Assembly: GCA_905372205.1 (NCBI GenBank)
Contig: CAJPOH010000002.1
Location: forward strand, 1-16,886
Reading direction: 5' to 3'
From: an uncultured Treponema sp.
GTDB taxonomy: Bacteria > Spirochaetota > Spirochaetia > Treponematales > Treponemataceae
DNA: 16,886 nucleotides
Shown here in pieces: positions 1 to 8,125 of the stretch. How positions within the stretch are numbered: position 1 is the first letter of the stretch; every line of letters begins with the position of its first letter. Both the position numbers and the translations under genes were made by a program. Under the pieces are notes generated by a model, which had not been told where the DNA came from, made no database searches, and saw nothing but the letters and a program-made list of their open reading frames with translations.

Positions 1-150
1 GTTGTAGTTTAGGTTAAAATGTCACTAATTTAGCACAACAACAAATATCCATTTTTATTTACTCAAAACGATCTATCTTTTAAGCTTGACTCATAAATTA
101 ATCCGCTCATCACAATTAATTATTACTTCTTTAAATCTTAATACCATTTT

Positions 151-273
151 TTATTCATCTTCTTTTATTTTTGTCTCTTCAGACATCTTAGTTATTATCT
201 CGACAAAACAATTAACAGAGATTTTGTCTAGTAGGCTTTTCAAGCATGGCAATTCTGCGTTTTCCTCATCCTG
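151..273 (-). other. Short protein-like open frame, possible gene relic
   Basis: This minus-strand frame is open for 40 codons between an in-frame TAA inside the palindrome at 273-301 and a TAA at 151-153. It has no ATG near its beginning. The reading is protein-like, with an amphipathic middle and an acidic/lysine-rich tail that includes MSEETKIKEDE at the end. A TTG at codon 8 has a GAGGA about 10 bases upstream, so a roughly 33-residue protein is conceivable. It could equally be the tail of a decayed gene or chance. I recognise no family. Confidence 0.2.
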
Positions 274-301
274 TTACGGTACATCATTGATGTACCGTAA
301 C
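273..301. repeat. Perfect 29-base palindrome (14-base arms, one central base)
   Basis: The left arm GTTACGGTACATCA (273-286) is followed by one T and then its exact reverse complement (288-301). No T-run follows on either strand, so it does not look like an intrinsic terminator. The near absence of a loop makes a dimeric protein-binding site or a dispersed palindromic element more likely than an RNA hairpin. The sequence AAGTTACGG recurs on the minus strand about 100 bases to the right (near 394-402). No gene is clearly attached to it. Confidence 0.7.
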
Positions 302-334
302 TTATATGAAATCCCGTGTAAAGTAGGGTTAGAC

Positions 335-364
335 CTGATTAATTTGCTAATCACAATTAATCAG
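335..364. repeat. AT-rich inverted repeat, 10-base arms, 10-base loop
   Basis: CTGATTAATT (335-344) and AATTAATCAG (355-364) are exact reverse complements around a 10-base loop. The right arm is followed on the plus strand only by a short, mixed T stretch (agctttctt), so a weak terminator for rightward transcription is possible but not convincing. The 12-mer ATCACAATTAAT overlapping this element also occurs at 109-120. Confidence 0.4.
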
Positions 365-513
365 AGCTTTCTTAGATAAGTCACCATCCATCCGTAACTT
401 ATAGCAACCTGAGAAAGTAAAGAAGATTTATGAATTAAACATTCCACCTCGACACTACCCTTCCACCAAAACTATTATATAATATTACCCATCTTTTCAT
501 ACTAAAAGCTCAT

Positions 514-544
514 AAAAAAAGCCTGCTACTTCCAGCAGGCTTTT
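514..544 (-). terminator. Rho-independent terminator of the ribosomal operon
   Basis: On the minus strand an 11-bp stem (AAAAGCCTGCT pairing with AGCAGGCTTTT, loop of six bases GGAAGT) runs into a stretch of seven T. It lies 13 bases past the stop of the CxxC protein and so closes the whole S10-spc-alpha transcript. The plus-strand reading has four T after the stem, so it might also work weakly in the other direction. Confidence 0.9.
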
Positions 545-557
545 CATACGCAAGACT

Positions 558-731
558 TTAAGCAGTATGATTTTTTAAATTTGCATGACAAATCTTACAA
601 ACACTCTTTTTTTCACCATCTACTTCATTTTCATACAGCAATTTAACACCAGTACTATGACACAGAGGACACCTACCACGCCCTCTATTTGGAACACTTT
701 TTATTCCTTTTCCTCTATGAGCCTTTGACAC
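558..731 (-). CDS. 57-residue putative zinc-ribbon protein, GTG start
   Basis: A GTG codon at 729-731 has a near-perfect ribosome binding site (AAGGAGG, 739-745) seven bases upstream, inside the rplQ coding region. The frame runs 57 residues to TAA and overlaps the end of rplQ by 17 bases in another frame, the kind of overlap expected of translational coupling. The N-terminus is very basic (Lys/Arg/Gly rich, residues 1-20). Cysteine pairs at residues 21/24 (CPLC) and 45/48 (CKIC), separated by 20 residues, form a probable four-cysteine zinc site. The layout resembles small ribosome- or RNA-associated zinc ribbons, but I cannot name a family. It is the last gene before the operon terminator, so its dose should follow the ribosomal proteins. 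Confidence 0.82.
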   Translation of the reverse strand: MSKAHRGKGIKSVPNRGRGRCPLCHSTGVKLLYENEVDGEKKSVCKICHANLKNHTA

Positions 732-1254
732 GATTGAACCTCCTTACTTGCCCATCATGGGCTTCGCTTCCTTGCTTCGAAGGTTTACTAACATCCTTAC
801 CATGCTTAACATGAGATGTCTTCTCAGATATCACCTTCTTATTAGCATCAGCTGTATCAACAACCTTTTTCTTCAAGTTTAAGCTATCATTATCAATAGA
901 GAAATCCACAAGTTCCAAAATAGCAACATCAGCAGTATCACCAACCCTAGTCCTAAGCTTTAGAACACGAGTGTAACCACCATTTCTATCCTTCATTCTA
1001 GGTCCAATTTCTGTGAATAACCGAGCCAAAACAGCTTCATCATAAACATATCGTGCCACTTTTCTTCTATTATTAACATTATCTGTCTTAGCCGATGTAA
1101 TTAACTTTTCTGCTGTCCTACGCACTTCCATTGCTTTTTGCTTAGTAGTAGTTATTCTCTCGTATCTAAATAAAGAAGTAACCATATTTCTATGCAATGC
1201 ACGACGATGCGATGTCGTACGAGAAAGCGGATTAAAACCATTTCTATGCTTCAT
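715..1254 (-). CDS. rplQ: Ribosomal protein bL17 with long C-terminal tail
   Basis: This is 50S protein bL17, which sits near the polypeptide exit side of the large subunit. The opening [20 protein letters not shown] is the family signature, and the core reaches about residue 118, where the usual protein ends. A further stretch of about 60 residues, rich in Lys, Ser, Asp and His, follows with no family resemblance I can see. The ATG lies 11 bases inside the end of rpoA, with AGGAAGAG upstream, so the two are probably translationally coupled. Its last bases in turn hold the ribosome binding site and start of the CxxC protein. Confidence 0.97.
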   Translation of the reverse strand: MKHRNGFNPLSRTTSHRRALHRNMVTSLFRYERITTTKQKAMEVRRTAEKLITSAKTDNVNNRRKVARYVYDEAVLARLFTEIGPRMKDRNGGYTRVLKLRTRVGDTADVAILELVDFSIDNDSLNLKKKVVDTADANKKVISEKTSHVKHGKDVSKPSKQGSEAHDGQVRRFNRVKGS

Positions 1255-2299
1255 CTGTCTCTTCCTTTTGTTTATTAACTATAATATTATCCCTTAAATG
1301 ACTATACTCAGTCATCCCCAACTGCAAGTTAAACTCACGCAATTTCTCTTGAATCTCAGTTAAACATTTTTGTCCAACATTCCTCATGCCTGAAATTTCA
1401 CTCTCCGTCTTCTTAACCAATTCCCCAATTGTTTTTATATTTGCTTTGTTTAAAACATTCATAGCTCGCACAGTAAGCTCAAGTTTTTCAACAGGAGTGG
1501 CCAATAACTCAGAGATAGCCTCATCCTTTTTCTCAACATCTTCTTCAGACTCTAGCTCGCTTTCATCAAAGTTAATAAAAACACTAAAATATTCTTTTGC
1601 AATCTTTCCTGCTTCCCCCAATGCATCTTCAGGAGTAACAGTACCATTCGTCCATATTTCAAGGATTAATTTATCATAATCACTACGTTGACCCACGCGA
1701 CAAGGTTCTATCGTGTATGTAACCCTCTTTACAGGACTATAAACAGCATCCAAAGCTATAGTGCCAATAACATCAACATACTTAGCATTCATATCAGCTG
1801 GGACAAAACCACGAGATAAATCAACTTGAAGTTCCAACTCAATACGAGCATCTTTCATGAGGTGCATAATCTCAAAAGGTTCACCCAGAATCTCCATTCC
1901 ACCCTCTCGATTAAAATCGCTACTCATAACAACCTTCTCGCCAGAAAATTCAAACAAAAAGGTTTCTTGCTCAACGTCATTAGGAAGCTTTATATCAAGA
2001 TGCTTTAATTGACTTAATACCTCCAAGGTATCCTCAGAAACTCCATGAATATTTTCAAACTCGCTTGAAATCGTGTGTGCCACCCCATCTTCATTATAGG
2101 AAATAATATGCACCGCAGATATTGCATATCCCTGTATAGAAGAAAGAAGAATTCTCCTTAAAGTATTCCCAACAGTAGTACCAAAACCTGTCTCAAAAGG
2201 GGAAGCCACAAATTTACCATATGTCCTGGTCAATTCTGATTTTTCAAAGTCCAAAGATTTAGGTTTCTTAAACCCTTTTAAAAGATTCTTGCGAGGCAT
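1244..2299 (-). CDS. rpoA: RNA polymerase alpha subunit
   Basis: This is the alpha subunit that nucleates RNA polymerase assembly and touches promoter UP elements. The N-terminal assembly domain carries the hallmark [14 protein letters not shown] (about 36-49). After an acidic linker (about 244-262), the C-terminal domain reads [16 protein letters not shown]. Arg278 and Asn281 match by position the DNA-contacting Arg265/Asn268 of E. coli, and Lys311 matches Lys298. At 351 residues it is longer than the E. coli protein (329), the extra being mostly linker and a charged tail after the CTD. It follows rpsK by three bases and overlaps rplQ by 11. The usual rpsD gene is absent between rpsK and rpoA. 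Confidence 0.99.
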   Translation of the reverse strand: MPRKNLLKGFKKPKSLDFEKSELTRTYGKFVASPFETGFGTTVGNTLRRILLSSIQGYAISAVHIISYNEDGVAHTISSEFENIHGVSEDTLEVLSQLKHLDIKLPNDVEQETFLFEFSGEKVVMSSDFNREGGMEILGEPFEIMHLMKDARIELELQVDLSRGFVPADMNAKYVDVIGTIALDAVYSPVKRVTYTIEPCRVGQRSDYDKLILEIWTNGTVTPEDALGEAGKIAKEYFSVFINFDESELESEEDVEKKDEAISELLATPVEKLELTVRAMNVLNKANIKTIGELVKKTESEISGMRNVGQKCLTEIQEKLREFNLQLGMTEYSHLRDNIIVNKQKEETDEA

Positions 2300-2302
2300 A
2301 CC

Positions 2303-2683
2303 TTATATCCTTCTCATCTTCTTAGGTCTGCAACCATTATGAGGAATTGGAGTAACATCACTAATAGACTTAACTTTCAATCCCAGTGTTCCTAGCATCC
2401 TAATAGCAGCCTCACGTCCAACACCTGGTCCTTTCACAAACACATGAACTTCACGTATACCGCTTGGCTGTGCCATCTGCATTGCCTTTTCCATAACGGA
2501 CTGTGCAGCAAACGGTGTAGATTTCTTAGCACCATTAAAACCCAAAAGTCCAGAAGAAGCCCAAGACAAGACTCCACCCTTAAGATCTGTAACAGTTATG
2601 ATAGTATTATTAAAAGTTGCCTGAATATAAACATTTCCTTCATATACAGTTCGCTTCTCTTTTCTTTTCTTTGTAACAGCCAT
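2303..2683 (-). CDS. rpsK: Ribosomal protein uS11
   Basis: This is the 30S platform protein uS11, which contacts 16S rRNA near the E site. Family landmarks seen are [10 protein letters not shown], the [11 protein letters not shown] motif and the C-terminal [12 protein letters not shown] chose the ATG at 2683 (MAVTKKRK, 126 residues) because GGAGG lies eight bases upstream. A TTG five codons earlier is itself part of that ribosome binding site and is unlikely to be used. It lies between rpsM and rpoA. Confidence 0.98.
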   Translation of the reverse strand: MAVTKKRKEKRTVYEGNVYIQATFNNTIITVTDLKGGVLSWASSGLLGFNGAKKSTPFAAQSVMEKAMQMAQPSGIREVHVFVKGPGVGREAAIRMLGTLGLKVKSISDVTPIPHNGCRPKKMRRI

Positions 2684-2704
2684 ATCCTCAACCTCCAATA
2701 AAAA

Positions 2705-3070
2705 CTACTTCTTCTTTCCGGCAACAGTCTTTTTCTTGCCTTTTCTTGTACGAGCATTTGTTCTAGTACGTTGGCCATGTACAGGTAAACCTTTTCTGTG
2801 TCTTTGTCCCCTGTAGCAACCAATATCCTGAAGACGCTTTATATTCAAAGCAACTTCAGTACGTAGCCTACCTTCAACCTTGTACTCTTTATCAATAATC
2901 TCTCTAATGACTGCTAATTCACTTTCATTTAAATCATTCATCTTTCGCATCGGATCAATCTTAGATTTTTGACAAATCTTCGCAGCTGACGACCTTGAAA
3001 TACCATAAATATAAGTTAATGAAATATTAACATGCTTATTTGGGAGATCTACTCCCGCTATACGAGCCAT
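2705..3070 (-). CDS. rpsM: Ribosomal protein uS13
   Basis: This is the 30S head protein uS13, which forms the inter-subunit bridge to bL5 and contacts P-site tRNA through its tail. The start [11 protein letters not shown], the helix-hairpin-helix region [13 protein letters not shown] (22-34) and the [21 protein letters not shown] motif (95-115) are diagnostic. The C-terminus is a very basic Lys/Arg tail, as usual. At 121 residues it has normal length. It lies 20 bases after rpmJ. Confidence 0.98.
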   Translation of the reverse strand: MARIAGVDLPNKHVNISLTYIYGISRSSAAKICQKSKIDPMRKMNDLNESELAVIREIIDKEYKVEGRLRTEVALNIKRLQDIGCYRGQRHRKGLPVHGQRTRTNARTRKGKKKTVAGKKK

Positions 3071-3090
3071 CTATCCTCTCCTTAAATGTC

Positions 3091-3204
3091 TTAACCTTGC
3101 CTTTGCTTATGCTTTGGATTAGAACAAATTATTCTTATAATCCCACTACGTTTGATAATCTTACATTTATCACAAATAGGTTTAACACTAGTACGAACTT
3201 TCAT
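3091..3204 (-). CDS. rpmJ: Ribosomal protein bL36, zinc-binding form
   Basis: This small 50S protein has 37 residues, beginning [19 protein letters not shown]. The start is fixed by AGGAG eight bases upstream of the ATG. The zinc ligands are intact: Cys11, Cys14, Cys27 and His32 (CxxC, 12 residues, C, 4 residues, H), so it is the zinc-containing form. It fills the gap between secY and rpsM. In many other bacteria infA, and sometimes adk and map, would also be here; they are missing. Confidence 0.97.
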   Translation of the reverse strand: MKVRTSVKPICDKCKIIKRSGIIRIICSNPKHKQRQG

Positions 3205-3227
3205 TTTTCTTACTCCTCACCTAAAAA

Positions 3228-4538
3228 CTAAAGGTTTCTAGGTCTAATCTTACCCTTCTTCAACAAGCCTGAATGATGATGCATCCTTAATTGTGCTTCA
3301 ACTTGTGCCATTGTATCCAAATCCACACCAACTAGAATCAGTAGCGAAGTACCCCCCATCAACATAGCAACATCACGAGGGAAAGAAAAAGCCCACTGAA
3401 TAACGGTTGGTAATACAGCAATAGCTGCAAGATATAAAGACCCCGGCAAAATTAATCTTACCAATATTCTCTGCAAATATTCCTCAGTTTTATCAGTTCT
3501 GATACCAGGTATCGCACCACCATTCTCTCTGATTTGCTTCGCCATTTCTGTCGGATTAAGTGTAACTTGCGTATAAAAATAGGCAAAAAACACTATCAAC
3601 ACCACATAAGAAATATTATATACCCATCCATCAGGTGTCAAGAAATTAGCCAAACTCCTCAAAAAACCAACATTTGGTGCAAAAGTCGTTGCTAATTGCA
3701 ATGGGAAAGTCAAGAACGAAGAAGCAAAAATTATGGGTATGACACCTGAAGGGTTAATCTTAAAAGGTATATAAACATTTTGTCCACCATACATTTTTCT
3801 ACCAACTACACGTTTAGCGTAATGAACAGGTATCTTTCTCTGACCTTGTTGCTCATAAACCACCAAAACAATTATCCCTATGAACATAATAAAAGCAATC
3901 AAAACAAACACCAAATTTAAATCATGGCTAGAAACCCCTTTTCCGAGATTCCATATAGCCTCTGGCAACCTTGCAACAATACCCGCAAAAATCAACATCG
4001 AAATACCATTTCCGATACCTCTTGCAGTAATTTGCTCGCCAAGCCAGACAGTGATCATAGTGCCTGTAGTAACTGCAATCATCATTATTGCCACCGTACT
4101 CCAGCTATCATTGATTATAGCACCGCTTATACTACGAGCATACGCCGTAACACCCATAGATTGCAACAAACTAACGAAAACAGTAATTATTCTGGTCCAT
4201 GTTTGTATCTTTCTTCTACCACCATCATCTTCTGCGATCTTCTTCATTGAAGGAAAAATAACCATAGCCAATTGCATTAATATCTGCGTTGATATGTATG
4301 GCATAACACCCAACATAAATACAGAGAAATGTGAAAAAGCTCCCCCAACAAAAAAATTCATATGGTCGACAAAAGCGTTATTATTAGATTTAAAATAACC
4401 CGATAAAACGCTAGGATTAATACCGGGCACCGTAAGCACAGAACCCAATCTAAAAATTGCTAACACACCTATAGTAAAAAACATGCGCTTACGCAAATCT
4501 TTTATACCAAGTATATTAGCAATCACACCTCTAGCCAT
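3228..4538 (-). CDS. secY: Protein translocase subunit SecY
   Basis: SecY is the channel subunit of the SecYEG translocase, an inner-membrane protein with ten transmembrane helices that passes unfolded proteins from SecA or the ribosome. The 436-residue frame shows ten hydrophobic segments. Cytoplasmic loops used for ribosome/SecA contact are present: the GQRKIPVHYAKR loop (about 232-243) and the NPTEMAKQIRENGGAIPGIR loop (about 330-349). The late motif GGTSLLILVGVDLDTMAQVE precedes a basic cytoplasmic tail. It starts 10 bases after rplO, with AGGTGG upstream. Confidence 0.99.
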   Translation of the reverse strand: MARGVIANILGIKDLRKRMFFTIGVLAIFRLGSVLTVPGINPSVLSGYFKSNNNAFVDHMNFFVGGAFSHFSVFMLGVMPYISTQILMQLAMVIFPSMKKIAEDDGGRRKIQTWTRIITVFVSLLQSMGVTAYARSISGAIINDSWSTVAIMMIAVTTGTMITVWLGEQITARGIGNGISMLIFAGIVARLPEAIWNLGKGVSSHDLNLVFVLIAFIMFIGIIVLVVYEQQGQRKIPVHYAKRVVGRKMYGGQNVYIPFKINPSGVIPIIFASSFLTFPLQLATTFAPNVGFLRSLANFLTPDGWVYNISYVVLIVFFAYFYTQVTLNPTEMAKQIRENGGAIPGIRTDKTEEYLQRILVRLILPGSLYLAAIAVLPTVIQWAFSFPRDVAMLMGGTSLLILVGVDLDTMAQVEAQLRMHHHSGLLKKGKIRPRNL

Positions 4539-4548
4539 TTTTCACCAC

Positions 4549-5001
4549 CTAAACTTGAGATAAATTAATGCTGCCACCTGTTTTTTCAATCTTAGCCTTT
4601 GCAGAAGCAGAGACAGCACTAACATTGAAAGACAACTTCTTTGTAAGCTCTCCATCACCCAATATCTTAACCATAGAGGTTACTTTCTTCAAGAGACCTT
4701 TCTTGTGTAGTGAAGCATTATCGACAATTTCACCATCACTAAACTTATTTTCAAGGAGAGAAAGGTTGACAACTACATACTCCCTTGAAAAAGGATAATT
4801 TGAAAAACCTCTCTTAGCAAGACGTCGATAAAGTGGCATTTGCCCACCTTCAAACCCAGCATAAACCTTTCCTCCAGAACGAGCCTTCTGACCTTTATTA
4901 CCTTTACCAGCTGTCTTTCCCCAACCAGACGAAGAACCACGCCCCAGTATTTTTCTTTTCTTATTAGCACCATTAGGCATTACTAAATCAAACTCACCCA
5001 T
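4549..5001 (-). CDS. rplO: Ribosomal protein uL15
   Basis: This is 50S protein uL15, a late assembly protein with a long N-terminal extension that penetrates 23S rRNA. The glycine/lysine-rich N-terminal region (GRGSSSGWGKTAGKGNKGQK, about 21-40, and the following ARSGG) and FEGGQMPLYRRLAKRGF are typical. At 150 residues it is of usual length. Its ATG overlaps the rpmD stop in the form TAATG, suggesting that the ribosome passes directly from one to the other. Confidence 0.98.
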   Translation of the reverse strand: MGEFDLVMPNGANKKRKILGRGSSSGWGKTAGKGNKGQKARSGGKVYAGFEGGQMPLYRRLAKRGFSNYPFSREYVVVNLSLLENKFSDGEIVDNASLHKKGLLKKVTSMVKILGDGELTKKLSFNVSAVSASAKAKIEKTGGSINLSQV

Positions 5002-5183
5002 TAATCTAACTCCTCATACTTAACAAGATGTGAAATAGATCTCACCATTCCCATAATTGCAGGATTTGCCTCATGCTCCACTTTAGAACCTATTTTTCTT
5101 AGTCCTAATGCTCGAACTGTAGCACGTGAGTGATGTCTCTGCCCTATCGTACTCTTAACAAGACGTACAACCACTTTTTTCAT
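5001..5183 (-). CDS. rpmD: Ribosomal protein uL30
   Basis: This small 50S protein (60 residues) is recognised by VRLVKSTIGQRHHSRATVRA and LGLRKIGSKVEH, the standard uL30 pattern of the short bacterial form. It sits in its canonical place between rpsE and rplO, four bases after rpsE, and shares one base with the rplO start codon. Confidence 0.96.
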   Translation of the reverse strand: MKKVVVRLVKSTIGQRHHSRATVRALGLRKIGSKVEHEANPAIMGMVRSISHLVKYEELD

Positions 5184-5187
5184 ATCA

Positions 5188-5712
5188 CTACCCCCAAACT
5201 TCCATTATGGGTTTACCCCTTCCTTTAGCAACCCTCTTTCCATCCATAAGTAGAGAAGCTGCCTTAAAAGTCGCCTTAACAACATTAATAGCTGAGCTAG
5301 ATCCCAAAGACTTAGAAAGCACATCTGCTACACCTGCAGCTTCCATTATAGCACGAACAGTACCACCAGCAATAATACCAGTACCCGAACGTGCCGGCTT
5401 CAATAACACCGATGAACCCTTAAAACATCCCTGCACCTCATGTGGTACAGTTCCGTCCTTAAGTGTAAAGGATACCATATTTGTTTTCGCCTTCTCGATA
5501 CTCTTTCTTATTGCATCACTAGCATCATTAGCCTTTCCAAAACCATACCCGACATGTCCCTTCTTATCACCAACCACAGTGAGAGCAGAAAAAGAAAAAG
5601 TACGACCACCTTTAACAACCTTAGCAGTTCTATTCAATTTAACAAGCTTCTCTACAAGTTCTTTTTCCGTATGTTGTGCATTTTCATGTTTAGCATCTTT
5701 TTGTTGATTCAT
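5188..5712 (-). CDS. rpsE: Ribosomal protein uS5
   Basis: This is 30S protein uS5, a proofreading-related protein at the mRNA entry side. The double-stranded-RNA-binding-like N-terminal domain reads LVKLNRTAKVVKGGRTFSF (about 27-45) with VGYGFGKANDASDAIRKS following. The C-terminal domain has VLLKPARSGTGIIAGGTVRA and GSSSAINVVKAT. The first 18 or so residues are a charged Gln/Lys/His-rich leader. At 174 residues it is close to usual length. It lies between rplR and rpmD. Confidence 0.98.
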   Translation of the reverse strand: MNQQKDAKHENAQHTEKELVEKLVKLNRTAKVVKGGRTFSFSALTVVGDKKGHVGYGFGKANDASDAIRKSIEKAKTNMVSFTLKDGTVPHEVQGCFKGSSVLLKPARSGTGIIAGGTVRAIMEAAGVADVLSKSLGSSSAINVVKATFKAASLLMDGKRVAKGRGKPIMEVWG

Positions 5713-5720
5713 ATATACTC

Positions 5721-6083
5721 CTAAAACTTAACTCCTGCACTTCTCGCACCATCGGCTATAGCTTTAATCACTCCATGATATAAATAACCATTTCTATCAA
5801 AAACAACAGAAGTAATATTTTTTTCTATAAGTCTCTTACCCAACTCTGTCCCCAACTTTGTTCCTGTATCTACATTTGGTCTAAGAGAAGAGAAATCCTT
5901 CTCCAGCGTAGAAATAGAAGCTAGTGTAGAAGATGCATCATCATCTATAACCTGTACATAAAGATTCTTATTACTTCTAAAAACACTCATTCTCGGACAC
6001 CCAGAAGTACCAGTCACCCTCTTCCTTATATGAAACTTTCTCTTAAGTCGTCTTCGTATTTTATCATTACTTTTTTTCAACAT
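5721..6083 (-). CDS. rplR: Ribosomal protein uL18
   Basis: This is 50S protein uL18, which with uL5 docks 5S rRNA onto the large subunit. The basic N-terminus ([20 protein letters not shown]), [18 protein letters not shown] and the C-terminal [20 protein letters not shown] are family landmarks. At 120 residues it has normal length. It lies between rplF and rpsE as in other spc operons. Confidence 0.98.
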   Translation of the reverse strand: MLKKSNDKIRRRLKRKFHIRKRVTGTSGCPRMSVFRSNKNLYVQVIDDDASSTLASISTLEKDFSSLRPNVDTGTKLGTELGKRLIEKNITSVVFDRNGYLYHGVIKAIADGARSAGVKF

Positions 6084-6105
6084 AGCAACCCTCTCTTCAT
6101 TAAAC

Positions 6106-6645
6106 CTACTTCACACCAGACTTACCAACCTTACGCTTAACAACCTCATCTTCATAACGAATCCCTTTGCCTTTATAAGGCTCTGTCAAACGTAAAGCAC
6201 GTATCTGCGAAGCAAAATGACCAACCAATTCTTTTGAGATCCCAGAAACAGTTATCTTTAGTTGCTCCACTTTCACTTCAATACCTTCAGGAATAGCAAC
6301 AAAAAAATCATTAGAATACCCTAAAGCCAGCATCAAAAGCTTTCCTTGAACTTCAGCACGATAACCAACGCCATTAATCAAAAGAGATCTCGAAAAACCT
6401 TCACTAACGCCCTTAACCATATTGTTAAAAAGACTTCTATATAAGCCATGATAAGCACCTGTTTGAAGTGAATCATTTTTACATTTCAAAGAAATCTTAC
6501 CATCAGCAATAACCAACTCAACATCATCTGTTCGATATACTTGAGAGAGCTTCCCCTTAGGTCCTTCCACAAACAAAACACCATCTTTTGCTTCAACCTT
6601 CACACCATTAGGAATAGCAATAGGCATTTTTCCAATTCTAGACAT
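6106..6645 (-). CDS. rplF: Ribosomal protein uL6
   Basis: This is 50S protein uL6, near the GTPase centre and sarcin-ricin loop. It opens [20 protein letters not shown]. The two-repeat fold is represented by [20 protein letters not shown] and, in the second half, the signature [21 protein letters not shown]. At 179 residues it is standard. The start lies nine bases after the rpsH stop. Confidence 0.98.
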   Translation of the reverse strand: MSRIGKMPIAIPNGVKVEAKDGVLFVEGPKGKLSQVYRTDDVELVIADGKISLKCKNDSLQTGAYHGLYRSLFNNMVKGVSEGFSRSLLINGVGYRAEVQGKLLMLALGYSNDFFVAIPEGIEVKVEQLKITVSGISKELVGHFASQIRALRLTEPYKGKGIRYEDEVVKRKVGKSGVK

Positions 6646-6654
6646 AGTCCCCTC

Positions 6655-7053
6655 CTACCAAACCTTACAAATAAGCTCACCACCAAGCTGATTAGCAGTA
6701 GCATGCTTACCTGTAACAACACCCTTCGATGTTGAAACAATCAAAGTGCCATATCCATTAAAAACACGTGGCATTTCTCTATAACCTGAATAAACCCGAC
6801 GACCAGGTGTAGATATTTTTTCAATTCCATGTATAACAGAAGCTTCTCTATCATCATATTTCAAAAATACCCTAATACTATCAAAACCACCATTAGTCAT
6901 CTTCTTAAAATTCTTTATATACCCTTCCTCTTTTAATATATTGATAATTTCCCACTTTATCTTTGAAGAAGGAACATCAACCGATTCATGACCTACAGAG
7001 GATGCATTTCTAATTTTCGTAAGCATATCTGCTATTGGATCTGAAATACTCAT
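6655..7053 (-). CDS. rpsH: Ribosomal protein uS8
   Basis: This is a primary 16S rRNA-binding protein of the 30S body. In E. coli uS8 also represses the spc operon by binding its mRNA; whether that happens here is not visible. [17 protein letters not shown] opens the protein. The C-terminal half has the conserved [19 protein letters not shown] and ends GGELICKVW. At 132 residues it has standard length. It follows rpsN by 10 bases. Confidence 0.98.
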   Translation of the reverse strand: MSISDPIADMLTKIRNASSVGHESVDVPSSKIKWEIINILKEEGYIKNFKKMTNGGFDSIRVFLKYDDREASVIHGIEKISTPGRRVYSGYREMPRVFNGYGTLIVSTSKGVVTGKHATANQLGGELICKVW

Positions 7054-7063
7054 TCAACACCTC

Positions 7064-7249
7064 CTACCAGCTTGATTTAACAACACCAGGAATTTTACCT
7101 TCGCTTGCTAAAACCCTAAAACAAATACGGCACATGTTAAAACGTCGCATATAACCACGCGGTCGTCCACAAACCTTACACCTATTATACTGCCTAGTTG
7201 GATACTTAGCCTTGCCATTAGCTTGATTTATTTTCGCTTTAGTTGCCAT
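7064..7249 (-). CDS. rpsN: Ribosomal protein uS14, zinc-binding short form
   Basis: This is the 61-residue zinc form of uS14 in the 30S head. Cys24/Cys27 (CKVC) and Cys40/Cys43 (CRIC) form the zinc site, with the typical [12 protein letters not shown] between them and PGVVKSSW at the end. The long cysteine-free form of E. coli is about 100 residues. A zinc-independent paralogue elsewhere in the genome is possible but cannot be judged from this window. Confidence 0.98.
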   Translation of the reverse strand: MATKAKINQANGKAKYPTRQYNRCKVCGRPRGYMRRFNMCRICFRVLASEGKIPGVVKSSW

Positions 7250-7260
7250 AATTATATCTC

Positions 7261-7812
7261 CTATTTTCTAAAAGGCATTCCAAACTTAGTGAGCAAAGCT
7301 TTCGCCTCCACATCAGTTTTAGCAGATGTAACCATAGAAACGTTAAGACCAGAAATCTCTTCAATTTTATCAAAATCAATTTCAGGAAAAATAATCTGCT
7401 CAGTAACACCAACAGAATAGTTTCCATGCCCATCAAAACCATTTGGATTTATTCCACGAAAATCTTTAACACGTGGAAGTGCAACATTCACAAACCTGTC
7501 AAGAAATTCATACATAATGTCACCCCTAAGAGTAACCATAGCACCTATTTCTGCCCCTTCACGAACCTTAAAATTAGCAATACTTTTTCTTGCCTTGGTC
7601 TTAACAGCCTTTTGCCCAGTAATAGTCTCAAGATCAGTAACGGCTGCATCGAGAAGCTTCCTATTGGATAAAGCCCTGCCTACCCCCATGCTCACAACTA
7701 TCTTTTTAATTTTAGGTATTTGCATAACAGTAGTATACCCAAACTCTTTTATGAGTTCACCCTTAATTTTCTCTAAGTACATTTTTTTAAGACGAGGTAA
7801 AGAATCACTCAT
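7261..7812 (-). CDS. rplE: Ribosomal protein uL5
   Basis: This is 50S protein uL5, which carries 5S rRNA and bridges to uS13. Landmarks are [34 protein letters not shown] and [24 protein letters not shown] sequence in the second half (here [19 protein letters not shown]). I chose the ATG at 7812 (183 residues). It overlaps the rplX stop as TAATG and has GGAGAGG upstream. The frame also has an earlier start codon six codons before, inside rplX, which would add MWRGVI and is unlikely to be used. Confidence 0.98.
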   Translation of the reverse strand: MSDSLPRLKKMYLEKIKGELIKEFGYTTVMQIPKIKKIVVSMGVGRALSNRKLLDAAVTDLETITGQKAVKTKARKSIANFKVREGAEIGAMVTLRGDIMYEFLDRFVNVALPRVKDFRGINPNGFDGHGNYSVGVTEQIIFPEIDFDKIEEISGLNVSMVTSAKTDVEAKALLTKFGMPFRK

Positions 7813-8114
7813 TATAACACCTCTCCACATTTACGACAAATTCTAGTTTTTTTGCCATCTTCAATCTTAAACCCAACCCTAGTCTTACCACATTTTTTAC
7901 AAACAATCATAACATTGGAAACGTGTATAGGAGCTTCTATATCTGATATACCACCTCTATCTTGTTGCGATCTTGGTCTAAAAGTTTTTTTAACCATATT
8001 GATTCCACGCACCAAAACAGTATCTTTGTCAGCATAAACACGTATTATCTCCCCTCGTTTGCTAACATCCTTACCAGTTATAACCTCAACATTATCATTT
8101 TTACGTAGTTTCAT
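7812..8114 (-). CDS. rplX: Ribosomal protein uL24 with C-terminal zinc ribbon
   Basis: This is an early 50S assembly protein at the exit-tunnel side. The KOW region ([20 protein letters not shown]) starts the protein. The C-terminal third has paired cysteines 72/75 (CKKC) and 93/96 (CRKC), a zinc ribbon seen in many but not all bacterial uL24. At 100 residues it has normal length. It shares one base with rplE. Confidence 0.97.
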   Translation of the reverse strand: MKLRKNDNVEVITGKDVSKRGEIIRVYADKDTVLVRGINMVKKTFRPRSQQDRGGISDIEAPIHVSNVMIVCKKCGKTRVGFKIEDGKKTRICRKCGEVL

Positions 8115-8125
8115 ATTCTATTCTC

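Larger units (their letters stand above)
1..513. other. Intergenic region beyond the operon terminator
   Basis: No convincing gene is seen here on either strand. The plus-strand frame at about 86-379 begins with TTG, has no ribosome binding site and reads as Ser/Leu/Ile-rich low-complexity sequence. The region is AT-rich and contains the palindrome at 273-301, the inverted repeat at 335-364, and a TATAAT-like stretch around 473-483 without a matching -35 box on either strand. From memory, grpE and dnaK follow rplQ in Treponema pallidum. I see neither grpE coding sequence nor a CIRCE element here. Confidence 0.6.

Noticed and set aside
1..60. TTAGCAC motif as part of a CIRCE heat-shock element
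   Set aside because: Only the left-hand TTAGCAC is present (32-38). There is no GAGTGCTAA partner at the right spacing.
151..186. MSEETKIKEDE as the start of grpE
   Set aside because: It looks like a GrpE N-terminus and grpE is expected nearby in treponemes, but it stops after 11 codons and no grpE sequence follows in any frame.
86..379. Plus-strand open frame of 97 codons
   Set aside because: It has a TTG start, no ribosome binding site and low-complexity Ser/Leu/Ile content, and it runs through the palindrome and inverted repeat. It looks like chance in AT-rich DNA.
3880..4398. Long plus-strand frame antisense to secY (172 codons)
   Set aside because: It lies wholly within a highly conserved gene on the other strand and shows no family features. 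It is a shadow of secY codon use.
5207..5707. Long plus-strand frame antisense to rpsE (166 codons)
   Set aside because: It mirrors rpsE almost end to end, with no independent ribosome binding site or motifs.
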